From the NCBI RefSeq assembly GCF_001758465.1, contig NZ_MJIC01000010.1, forward strand, positions 744,001 to 808,000: a stretch of DNA of 64,000 nucleotides, written 5' to 3'. Shown here piece by piece: positions 27,208 through 35,714 of the stretch. The number at the start of each line of letters is the position of its first letter. Position 1 is the stretch's first letter. This stretch comes from Marisediminitalea lipolytica. Its GTDB lineage: Bacteria; Pseudomonadota; Gammaproteobacteria; Enterobacterales; Alteromonadaceae. The position numbers and the translations under genes were made by a program. Under the pieces are notes generated by a model, which did not search any database, had not been told where the DNA came from, and saw only the letters and a program-made list of their open reading frames with translations.

Positions 27208-29529
27208 ATGTCTTCTTTTAGTCAGTTTTTAGAGCGTTTGATTTTTAACAATCGACCGCTGGTTATTATTCTTTTTATTTTTGCCTCCCTGGTGCTGGCG
27301 TTCCAGGCATCGCGCATGCAGCTGGATGCGGGTTTTGAAAAAAACATCCCGTTAAATCATGAATACATGCAGACCTACATGGAACACCGCAAGGATTTTG
27401 GTGGCGCGAATAACGTGTTGGTGGCCGTGTGTGACAAAGACAGTGATATATTTAATCAGTACTTTTTCGATACGTTAAAAAAAGTCCATGACGAACTGTT
27501 CTTTATCAATGGCGTGAACCGCTCATTGGTGGTATCGCTGTTTTCACCGTCTACCCGGTTTACCGAAATCGTTGAAGGCGGTTTTGCCGGGGGCCCGGTG
27601 ATCCCGGCCGATTTTGATTCTTCTAACCCTCGTGCCTTGCAAACCGTGGCTGCCAACATCGAGAAAGCAAAAATTATTGGTCGCCAGGTGTCCAATAATT
27701 ACCAGTGTGCCATGGTTACGGCACAACTGTTAGAGTTGGACCCGGAAACGGGCAAACCGCTAAATACCCTGGCGCTGGCGGCAGAGCTGGAAAGTAAACT
27801 ACGTGGCCAGTTCGAAGATGACCAGGTTAGCATCCATATCATTGGCTTTGCCAAAATGATTGGTGATGTGGCAGACGGCGCTAAGTTTGTTGTGCTGTTT
27901 TTCGCTATTGCTATCGTGATCACTGCACTGATGGTGTATTTCTTCTCGCGCAATATCATGCTCACACTACTACCGATTATGTGTTCAGTTATTGCTGTGG
28001 TGTGGCAAATGGGGCTGTTAACGACACTGGGCTTTGGTCTTGATCCTATGTCGATTCTGGTACCGTTTTTAGTCTTCGCCATTGGTGTGAGTCACGGCGT
28101 GCAAATGATCAATGCCGTTGAAAAAAATATTGTTAAGGGCAGTAACGCTAAACAGGCGGCAATGGCGGCTTTCCGGGCGTTATTGGTCCCCGGTGGTATT
28201 GCATTACTGTCAGATACCGTTGGCTTCTTAACGCTGCTGGTTATCGATATTGGTATCATCCGTGAACTGGCGATCACAGCGAGTTTAGGGGTAGCGGTAA
28301 TCATTCTGACTAACCTGATTTTACTGCCGGTGTTAATGAGCTTTATTCGTTTTCCTGAGCATTATCTGGACAGGTTTGCCGGCAGAGAAGCCAAATCTGA
28401 GGGTATGTGGCACCTGCTGGACGTGTGTACCAGAAAAAATACCGCCATACTCATTGTTTTGGTAACAGGCATCCTGTTTGCCCTGGGTTTTGTTCAGTCA
28501 AAACAAATGCAGATAGGGGATATTCAGGCCGGCGCGGCTGTCCTGCATGAAGACTCCCGTTACAATCAGGATACCGCACTGATTACCGACCGTTTTGAAG
28601 TCACCGTGGATTATATCTCCGTATTGGTGGAATCTACCGCGGAAGCCTGTACCGATTACGACACCATGCGTGCCATTGATGATTTTCAGTGGAAGATGAC
28701 CAACGTTGAGGGCGTGCAATCAGCAGTATCGCTGGCGTCGGTAGCAAAAGTCATTAACGCAGGCTATAACGAGGGCAACCCCAAATGGCAGGTACTTCCT
28801 CGCAACCAGCAAACCCTGGTGCAGGCCATTTCACGCGTGCCCACGTCTTCCGGTTTACTCAATGGTAACTGTTCGGTGATGCCGGTCATTCTGTTTATGG
28901 AAGATCACAAAGCACAGACTATCACGCGGGTAGTGGATGCGGTGAAAGCTTACCGTGATGAATATCAAACCGAGAATACCAGGTTCAGTCTGGCGTCTGG
29001 TCCGGTAGGGGTAATGGCGGCAACAAATGAAGCCGTTCAGGCAGCACAAACGCCGATGATGGTATACGTATTTGGTGCGGTGATTATTTTGTGCTTGCTG
29101 AGCTTCCGCTCACTGCGTGCCACGATTTCAGTTGTGTTGCCGCTTTATGTAGTATCGGTTCTGGCGCAGGCATTAATGACTTACCTTAGCATCGGTCTGA
29201 CAGTTTACACATTACCGGTGATTGCACTTGGCGTCGGTATTGGCGTGGATTACGGTATTTATATCCTGTCGACCATGAATGGTCTGATTAAACAAGGCAT
29301 GTCGGTAGAAAAGGCCTACCTTGAGGCGCTTAAAGAACGGGGCAGTGCGGTACTCTTTACCGGCATCACCCTGGCCATTGGAGTAAGTACCTGGGTATTC
29401 TCATCACTCAAGTTCCAGGTGGATATGGGTATCCTGTTAACCTTTATGTTCCTGGTAAATATGTTGGGGGCTATTGTGGTACTGCCGGCCCTGGCCAGAC
29501 TCTTATGGTTCAGTCACTCTGACCGCTAA
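27208..29529 (+). CDS. RND (MMPL/HAE2-type) family transporter
   Basis: 773 residues with about 12 membrane segments in two halves, each with a large periplasmic loop. The first TM is PLVIILFIFASLVLAFQ. Membrane motifs LVFAIGVSHGVQMINAVEKN and LGVGIGVDYGIYILSTMNGL are the sterol-sensing-like, proton-relay regions of the MMPL/HpnN branch, with paired charged residues. No C-terminal hydrolase domain. Members move lipids or other hydrophobic molecules outward (e.g. mycobacterial MmpL, HpnN for hopanoids). Position after DUF1302, DUF1329 and YCF48 suggests that all four form one envelope export route. A strong terminator follows. Confidence 0.9.
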   Translation: MSSFSQFLERLIFNNRPLVIILFIFASLVLAFQASRMQLDAGFEKNIPLNHEYMQTYMEHRKDFGGANNVLVAVCDKDSDIFNQYFFDTLKKVHDELFFINGVNRSLVVSLFSPSTRFTEIVEGGFAGGPVIPADFDSSNPRALQTVAANIEKAKIIGRQVSNNYQCAMVTAQLLELDPETGKPLNTLALAAELESKLRGQFEDDQVSIHIIGFAKMIGDVADGAKFVVLFFAIAIVITALMVYFFSRNIMLTLLPIMCSVIAVVWQMGLLTTLGFGLDPMSILVPFLVFAIGVSHGVQMINAVEKNIVKGSNAKQAAMAAFRALLVPGGIALLSDTVGFLTLLVIDIGIIRELAITASLGVAVIILTNLILLPVLMSFIRFPEHYLDRFAGREAKSEGMWHLLDVCTRKNTAILIVLVTGILFALGFVQSKQMQIGDIQAGAAVLHEDSRYNQDTALITDRFEVTVDYISVLVESTAEACTDYDTMRAIDDFQWKMTNVEGVQSAVSLASVAKVINAGYNEGNPKWQVLPRNQQTLVQAISRVPTSSGLLNGNCSVMPVILFMEDHKAQTITRVVDAVKAYRDEYQTENTRFSLASGPVGVMAATNEAVQAAQTPMMVYVFGAVIILCLLSFRSLRATISVVLPLYVVSVLAQALMTYLSIGLTVYTLPVIALGVGIGVDYGIYILSTMNGLIKQGMSVEKAYLEALKERGSAVLFTGITLAIGVSTWVFSSLKFQVDMGILLTFMFLVNMLGAIVVLPALARLLWFSHSDR

Positions 29530-29553
29530 AATTTTTTTCGCATAACTACGCAT

Positions 29554-29579
29554 AAAAGGAGCCGATAAGGCTCCTTTTT
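29554..29579 (+). terminator. Intrinsic terminator after the RND gene
   Basis: AAAAGGAGCC, loop GATAA, GGCTCCTTTTT. A 10-bp perfect stem with U-tract, 24 bp after the stop codon. Confidence 0.93.
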
Positions 29580-29727
29580 ATTTGCATAATCTGAATACTT
29601 ACCCAAAATGTAAATACAATGTAAAAAGTGGGGTTTAAATTACCTCATATTTTGGCGAAAATATGCTTGTACAATCTATACTTAACACCAATCTACACGT
29701 TACTAAAATTATTATTAGGTAAAGCAC

Positions 29728-32700
29728 ATGACGACTAACTCTCAGCGCTATTCAGTTTTGCTTGAGAATGTTTTTTCACTTATCGACAAAAAGGTTGATG
29801 CCAGGAGCCGTGAGCATATTCACACCTTTGGCCGGCATTTCTTTAAAAATATTTCTCTGGACGATCTTGAGAACCGCAACGACAGCGATTTATACGGCGC
29901 CACGCTAAGCTTGTGGAATGCATTTGCCAATTTTGATGCTACTACGCCGCACGTGCGCGTGTTTAATCCCGAGATCGAAAAGCATGGCTGGAAATCCAGT
30001 CACACCATTGTCGAACTGATCATTCGCGACGTACCGTTTTTAGTCGACTCCATTCGCATGGCACTTAATAGGCTGGGGATCACTGCGCACATGCTGATCC
30101 ACAGTCCCATGAACATCGAGCGGGACAACAATCATAAACTCACGCAAATCCTCGATGCCAATCAATCGGGCACATTAAGACAGACCGTCGTCTTCATCGA
30201 AGTCGATCGGCAAACCAGTAAAGCGGATATTGATTCACTGACGTCAGAGTTACATTCCACTATCGATGAAGTGTCATTAGCGGTGGCTGACTGGCAGCCC
30301 ATGCTGGACAAATTACTGGCCATCACCGAACAGGTAAGTAAAGCGAAAAAGCTCCCTATCGATAAAGATCGCAAGGACGTTGCCATACGCTTTCTGCAAT
30401 GGTTAGGAGACCATAACTTTACCCTGATGGGCTATCGTTATTATTCGGTCAGCGCCATTGAAGGTGATCACCAGTGGACACCGGATAACAACAGCAGCCT
30501 TGGTTTAATGAAAAACTCGGTGAGTGATAAACCCCGCCTGTTATCCAACTTACCCGCCAGTGCCCGTGAGGAAGCGCTGAGCCAGCATTTGCTGCTGCTA
30601 ACTAAAACCAACAGCCGCTCACGGGTGCATCGCCCGGCGTATATGGATTATGTTGGTATTAAAGAATTTAACGCCAAGGGGCAGGTTACCGGCGAACACC
30701 GTTTCCTTGGACTTTATTCTGCAAGTTTTTATAACAGCAGTACCAAGGATATCCCGTTACTATCAGACAAGATCCGCCGCATTTGTGAGTTGTCTGAATT
30801 TGACCCGGATACTCACGCCTTTAAAGCGTTTAACAATATTGTTGAAACCTATCCCCGGGATGAATTGCTGCAAACCCCGGAAGAGGAAATGGCCGAAATT
30901 ATCCGCGGGATTTTCCAGATGCAGGAACGCGGTATCACGCGCATGTTCGTGCGTAAGGATACCTTTGGCCGCTTTTACTCCTGCATGGTTTACGTACCGC
31001 GGGAGCGATACAACACCCAGTTGCGTAAAGAAACCCAGGCACTGCTTAAACGCTCCATGGGAGCTACCGGCGAAGTGGAATTTACCACCTTTTTCTCTGA
31101 GTCGGTGTATGCCCGCACTCATTACATCGCCAGGGTTGAAAACAACAATGCGGAATTAGATGTGAAGGATATCGAGCACAACATTATTGAGTTAACCAAA
31201 ACCTGGAACGACCGCTTATCTTCTGCCCTGACATCCGCCTACGGCGAAGCAGGGGCCAAGCGCCTGGAACGTAACTACCTCAACGCGTTTTCACCATCGT
31301 ACACGGAGCACAATCTGCCCAGCGCTGCGCTGGTTGATATTGAAAAATTAGAGCTGCTCACTGCCGATGAAAATCTGGGCATGTTGTTCTATCGTCCACA
31401 GGAAGAACAAGCCGAAAGCCAGGTGGTAAAACTTAAGCTGTTCCATCTGTTCGAACCGATTCATTTGTCGGATGTATTACCGATCCTGGAAAACTTTGGT
31501 TTGCGGGTGATTGATGAGAGCCCGTATAAAATTCAGTGTGCAGACGGCACGGTAAAATGGGTGATGGACTTTACCATGCTGCATAAGAGCGGTAATGATC
31601 TGGACATGGTTAAGGCGCAGCAGCTGTTCCAGGACGCGTTTGCCAAAGTCTGGTACAACGAGCTGGAAGATGATGGCTTTAACCGCCTGGTGTTAAGTGC
31701 AGAACTGACTGGCCGCAACGTTACTATTTTACGTGCGTTTGCCAAGTATATGCGCCAGACAGGCAGCAGCTTCAGCCGCGACTACATTGCTAATACGCTG
31801 TCTAATTACCCGCATATTGCAGAAATGCTGATCAATTATTTTGACCTCATATTCAATCCTTCGCGCAAACCTAATAAAAAGCGTCAGCAAACCCTGCACG
31901 ACAAAATCACCGACGCACTGGATCAGGTTAGCAACCTGGATGATGACCGTATTATTCGCCGTTATCTGGATATGATTAACGCCACGTTAAGAACTAACTT
32001 CTACCAGCCTGCCGAAGACGGCAGCGAGAAGCCGTATGTGTCGTTTAAGCTGTTGCCGGAAATGATTCCGGAAATGCCGCTGCCACTGCCTAAATACGAA
32101 ATTTTTGTGTACAGCCCGAAAATCGAAGGTGTGCACTTACGTGGTGGCCGTGTGGCCCGCGGTGGTTTACGTTGGTCTGACCGTCAGGAAGATTTCCGTA
32201 CAGAAATTCTTGGCCTGGTAAAAGCACAACAAGTAAAAAACACCGTGATTGTGCCTGTAGGTGCGAAAGGCGGGTTTGTATGCAAGCAGTTACCGGCCGG
32301 AGCCAGTCGCCAGGAAATTTTTGAAGAAGGTAAAGCGTGCTATCGCACCTTTATTCGCAGCTTACTGGATATCACCGACAATATTGTTGATGGCGCTATT
32401 GTGCCGCCGAAAAATGTGGTGCGCCTGGACGAGGATGACCCCTATCTGGTGGTGGCAGCAGATAAAGGAACGGCAACATTTTCTGATATCGCCAACGGTA
32501 TTTCCGAAGAATATAACTTCTGGTTAGGCGACGCCTTTGCCTCAGGCGGCAGCATTGGTTATGACCATAAAAAAATGGGCATTACCGCACGTGGTGCCTG
32601 GGAATCGGTTAAACGCCATTTCCGTGAAATCGGCGTTGATTGCCAGACTACGGACTTTACCTGCGTGGGTATCGGCGACATGGGCGGCGACGTGTTTGGT

Positions 32701-34563
32701 AACGGCATGTTGTTATCTGAACATACCCGCCTGATTGTGGCGTTCAACCATCTGCACATCTTCTTCGACCCTGATCCGGATGCCGCTAAGAGTTATAAAG
32801 AGCGTCAGCGTTTGTTTGAAAACCCTAGCCTGACCTGGGATGACTACGACAAATCACTCATTTCCAAAGGCGGTGGTGTATTCAGCCGGGCGGCTAAGTC
32901 AATTACGCTGACACCGGAAATGAAAGCCTGGCTCGGCACCCGTCAGTCATCCATGACGCCAAGTGAGCTTATTCATAACTGCCTTAAAATGCCGGTCGAT
33001 TTAATCTGGAACGGCGGTATTGGCACTTACCTGAAGAGCAAAAAAGAAAGCCACACTGATGTGGGCGACCGCGCCAATGATTCATTGCGCGTAAATGGTT
33101 GTGATATTAAAGCCAAAATTATTGGCGAAGGCGGCAACCTGGGTGCCACACAGCTGGGTCGTATGGAGTTTGCGGCCAATGGCGGCAGGGTGAATACCGA
33201 CTTCATCGATAACGTTGGTGGGGTAGATTGCTCAGATAACGAAGTTAACATTAAGATCCTGCTTAATGCGCTGGTGAGCAATGGCGACCTGACCGTTAAG
33301 CAACGCAACAACCTGTTGTATGACATGACCGACGATGTCGCCAAAATCGTACTGCAGGACTGTTACCGCCAGACCCAGACTATTTCGGTTACTGAGATGA
33401 CCGGTGTAGCCTCGCTGAAAGAACAATTACGTTTTATTCATGGTCTGGAACGGGATGGCGCGTTAAACCGGGAGTTAGAGTTTATCCCTAATGACGATGA
33501 AATCTCCGATCGAGCCGTGCAAAACCGTGGGCTGACCCGCCCGGAACTCAGTGTTATCACCGCGTACGGTAAAATGGTATTAAAAGACCAGCTGAATATT
33601 CCGGCACTGACGGACAACCCGTATCACGGTCAGCTACTGATTAGCGCCTTTCCACCGGTGCTGCGAGAGCGGTTTGCCGAACAGATGCAACAGCACCCGC
33701 TGCGCGCTGAGATTATAGCCACCAAGTTAACCAACAATATGGTTAACGATATGGGACCAAACTTTGTGTATCGCATGCAGGAAGAAACCGGTGCGGATAT
33801 TGTGGAGATCACTAACGCTTACAGCATTGTTAAAGGCGTGTTTGATATCAGCCAGCTGTGGCAGGACATTGAAGCGCTGGACAATAAAGTAGATGCCAAG
33901 GTGCAGCTGGCGATGCTGGAATCAGCCCGCCGCCTGATGCGTCGCGGCACGCGCTGGTATATTCGCCATGGTGATAACTGTAATGATATTCAGCAGTCTG
34001 TTGAAAAATATCAGCCAGCGGTAAAAGACCTTTGTGCAAACCTGCCAAACTATCTGGTGAAAGACGAAATCAAACAACTGGAAAAAGCCACCCAGAACTG
34101 GATGGAAAAAGGTGTGCCTGAGGCCATCGCTGCGCGCGTTGCCGCCTTCAGCAACCTGTTCAGTGCCTTTGATTTAACCCAGGTGGTAGAGCAGGGATCC
34201 CACAGCATCGATGTGGTTGCCCGCCTGTATTATCAGTTGGGATCCACGCTGGAATTGCACTGGTTCCTTGAGCAAATCAACAGTCAGCCTGTGGGCAACC
34301 ACTGGCAGGCGCTAGCCAGAGCATCCTACCGTGAAGAACTGGACTGGCAACAACGCTCAATCGTTGCCACCTTACTGGTTGGCAGCGGTAAATCAAAGGA
34401 TGCAGATGGTATTTTAGAGAACTGGATGCAAAATAATGAAGCCTTGCTAAAACGTTGGTATCATATGATGAGTGAGTTTAAGACCAGCTCAAGCCACGAT
34501 TTTGCTAAGTTTTCTGTTGCGCTGCGTGAATTGATGCTTTTAAGCATGAAGTCTAACCAGTAA
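29728..34563 (+). CDS. gdhB: NAD-specific glutamate dehydrogenase, large (180-kDa) type
   Basis: 1611 residues, the length of GDH-180 enzymes. It deaminates glutamate to 2-oxoglutarate with NAD+, and mainly serves amino-acid catabolism. The N-terminal half (about 1-720) holds ACT-like regulatory domains (e.g. VELIIRDVPFLVDSIRMALNRLG). The catalytic half contains GGRVARGGLRWSDRQEDFRTEILGL, the Lys-rich GAKGGFVCKQLP near residue 845, and the nucleotide-binding GIGDMGGDVFGNGML near 980. No frameshift. It is transcribed alone from a promoter region of about 200 bp after the RND terminator. Its stop is 126 bp before the pyrD start, with a hairpin in between. Confidence 0.95.
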   Translation: MTTNSQRYSVLLENVFSLIDKKVDARSREHIHTFGRHFFKNISLDDLENRNDSDLYGATLSLWNAFANFDATTPHVRVFNPEIEKHGWKSSHTIVELIIRDVPFLVDSIRMALNRLGITAHMLIHSPMNIERDNNHKLTQILDANQSGTLRQTVVFIEVDRQTSKADIDSLTSELHSTIDEVSLAVADWQPMLDKLLAITEQVSKAKKLPIDKDRKDVAIRFLQWLGDHNFTLMGYRYYSVSAIEGDHQWTPDNNSSLGLMKNSVSDKPRLLSNLPASAREEALSQHLLLLTKTNSRSRVHRPAYMDYVGIKEFNAKGQVTGEHRFLGLYSASFYNSSTKDIPLLSDKIRRICELSEFDPDTHAFKAFNNIVETYPRDELLQTPEEEMAEIIRGIFQMQERGITRMFVRKDTFGRFYSCMVYVPRERYNTQLRKETQALLKRSMGATGEVEFTTFFSESVYARTHYIARVENNNAELDVKDIEHNIIELTKTWNDRLSSALTSAYGEAGAKRLERNYLNAFSPSYTEHNLPSAALVDIEKLELLTADENLGMLFYRPQEEQAESQVVKLKLFHLFEPIHLSDVLPILENFGLRVIDESPYKIQCADGTVKWVMDFTMLHKSGNDLDMVKAQQLFQDAFAKVWYNELEDDGFNRLVLSAELTGRNVTILRAFAKYMRQTGSSFSRDYIANTLSNYPHIAEMLINYFDLIFNPSRKPNKKRQQTLHDKITDALDQVSNLDDDRIIRRYLDMINATLRTNFYQPAEDGSEKPYVSFKLLPEMIPEMPLPLPKYEIFVYSPKIEGVHLRGGRVARGGLRWSDRQEDFRTEILGLVKAQQVKNTVIVPVGAKGGFVCKQLPAGASRQEIFEEGKACYRTFIRSLLDITDNIVDGAIVPPKNVVRLDEDDPYLVVAADKGTATFSDIANGISEEYNFWLGDAFASGGSIGYDHKKMGITARGAWESVKRHFREIGVDCQTTDFTCVGIGDMGGDVFGNGMLLSEHTRLIVAFNHLHIFFDPDPDAAKSYKERQRLFENPSLTWDDYDKSLISKGGGVFSRAAKSITLTPEMKAWLGTRQSSMTPSELIHNCLKMPVDLIWNGGIGTYLKSKKESHTDVGDRANDSLRVNGCDIKAKIIGEGGNLGATQLGRMEFAANGGRVNTDFIDNVGGVDCSDNEVNIKILLNALVSNGDLTVKQRNNLLYDMTDDVAKIVLQDCYRQTQTISVTEMTGVASLKEQLRFIHGLERDGALNRELEFIPNDDEISDRAVQNRGLTRPELSVITAYGKMVLKDQLNIPALTDNPYHGQLLISAFPPVLRERFAEQMQQHPLRAEIIATKLTNNMVNDMGPNFVYRMQEETGADIVEITNAYSIVKGVFDISQLWQDIEALDNKVDAKVQLAMLESARRLMRRGTRWYIRHGDNCNDIQQSVEKYQPAVKDLCANLPNYLVKDEIKQLEKATQNWMEKGVPEAIAARVAAFSNLFSAFDLTQVVEQGSHSIDVVARLYYQLGSTLELHWFLEQINSQPVGNHWQALARASYREELDWQQRSIVATLLVGSGKSKDADGILENWMQNNEALLKRWYHMMSEFKTSSSHDFAKFSVALRELMLLSMKSNQ

Positions 34564-34592
34564 ACTACGCAATCATGGGTTGATACCTGCTG

Positions 34593-34618
34593 TTGCGCTG
34601 GCCCTGTTGCCAGCGCAA
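34593..34618 (+). terminator. Hairpin downstream of gdhB
   Basis: TTGCGCTGG (34593-34601) pairs perfectly with CCAGCGCAA (34610-34618) around an 8-base loop. TATTGTAT follows rather than a clean T run, so it may act as a weak terminator or mRNA end. Confidence 0.5.
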
Positions 34619-34639
34619 TATTGTATACCGAATCTTCAC

Positions 34640-34681
34640 AGCCCCGTTTGGTAATCCGCAAGGTCACTACCATACGGGGCT
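34640..34681 (+). promoter_or_regulatory. Leader hairpin that includes the pyrD ribosome-binding site
   Basis: AGCCCCGT (34640-34647) pairs with ACGGGGCT (34674-34681), then one T-T mismatch, then TGGTA (34649-34653) with TACCA (34668-34672): 13 pairs, 14-base loop. The 3' arm holds the only Shine-Dalgarno-like string (ACGGGG) before the ATG at 34689, so folding would hide it. Enterobacterial pyrC and pyrD use leader hairpins that sequester the ribosome-binding site in response to pyrimidines; the same may apply here. Confidence 0.55.
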
Positions 34682-34688
34682 TTACTAT

Positions 34689-35714
34689 ATGGCGTTAAAA
34701 CACTTCATGTACGAACTGATCCAAAAAATACTGCTTAATTGCGAACCCGAAAAAAGCCACGATTTTAGTATAAAGTGGTTGCACCGCACCCAGCGGACTC
34801 CGCTTAGCGCACTTTACAGTGAAAAGACACCGGATAAACCGGTGACTGTGGCTGGTGTTACCTTTCGCAATCCGGTTGGTTTAGCGGCTGGTCTGGATAA
34901 AAACGGTGAGTGTATCGACGCCTTTGCCGCCATGGGATTTGGTTTTATTGAAGTGGGCACGGTAACCCCTCGTCCGCAGCCGGGTAACCCCAAACCACGG
35001 TTATTCCGTCTGCCAGAGAAAAACGCCATCATTAACCGCATGGGCTTTAATAATAAAGGTGTGGATTATCTGGTAGAGCAGGTAAAAGCCAGCCGTTATG
35101 ACGGTGCCCTGGGCATTAATATTGGTAAAAACAAAGACACCGAAGAAGCCAATGCGCTGGATGATTACCTGAAGTGTCTGAATAAAGTATATGAGCATGC
35201 CAGCTACGTAACCATTAATATTTCATCACCAAACACGCCGGGCTTACGCAACTTACAATACGGCGCAGCCCTTGAAGCTCTGCTGAGCGGGCTCAAAGAA
35301 GCGCAGGCGACGCTGGCTCAGGTACATGGTAAATACGTCCCGCTGTTTATTAAAATTGCGCCGGATTTAACCCCGGAAGAAGTTAACGGTATTGCCGAGT
35401 CGTTGATCAAATGCGAAATGGACGGCGTGATTGCAACCAACACAACGCTGGATCGCGCCGCAGTAGAAGGATTACCCCATGCTGGCGAGGCCGGCGGTTT
35501 GAGCGGTGAAGTACTGGTAAATCAAAGCCAGCTTATTACCGAGCAACTCTATGCTGCACTGGGTGATAAACTCCCTATTATCGGTGTTGGTGGCATCCAT
35601 GATGTAGCCAGTGCAAAAGCCAGAATGAATGCCGGTGCGCAATTGATTCAGGTGTATTCCTCGTTTATCTATCAGGGGCCAGCGTTAGTAAAACGCCTGG
35701 TGGAAGGCCTGTAA
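34689..35714 (+). CDS. pyrD: Dihydroorotate dehydrogenase (quinone), class 2
   Basis: Membrane-associated flavoenzyme that oxidises dihydroorotate to orotate with quinone in de novo pyrimidine synthesis. I give the ATG at 34689 (341 residues) because it has a plausible ribosome site; the ATG at 34707 (335 residues, MYELIQK) matches the family N-terminus better and is a real alternative. Motifs include [57 protein letters not shown], the class 2 catalytic-Ser region [16 protein letters not shown], and IGVGGI near the C-terminus. The stop overlaps the rlmL start by one base (TAATG). In E. coli pyrD and rlmL are also near neighbours. Confidence 0.95.
   Translation: MALKHFMYELIQKILLNCEPEKSHDFSIKWLHRTQRTPLSALYSEKTPDKPVTVAGVTFRNPVGLAAGLDKNGECIDAFAAMGFGFIEVGTVTPRPQPGNPKPRLFRLPEKNAIINRMGFNNKGVDYLVEQVKASRYDGALGINIGKNKDTEEANALDDYLKCLNKVYEHASYVTINISSPNTPGLRNLQYGAALEALLSGLKEAQATLAQVHGKYVPLFIKIAPDLTPEEVNGIAESLIKCEMDGVIATNTTLDRAAVEGLPHAGEAGGLSGEVLVNQSQLITEQLYAALGDKLPIIGVGGIHDVASAKARMNAGAQLIQVYSSFIYQGPALVKRLVEGL

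Noticed and set aside
30650..31159. 169-codon plus-strand frame within gdhB
   Set aside because: Alternative frame of a well-supported glutamate dehydrogenase gene; composition is that of a shadow.
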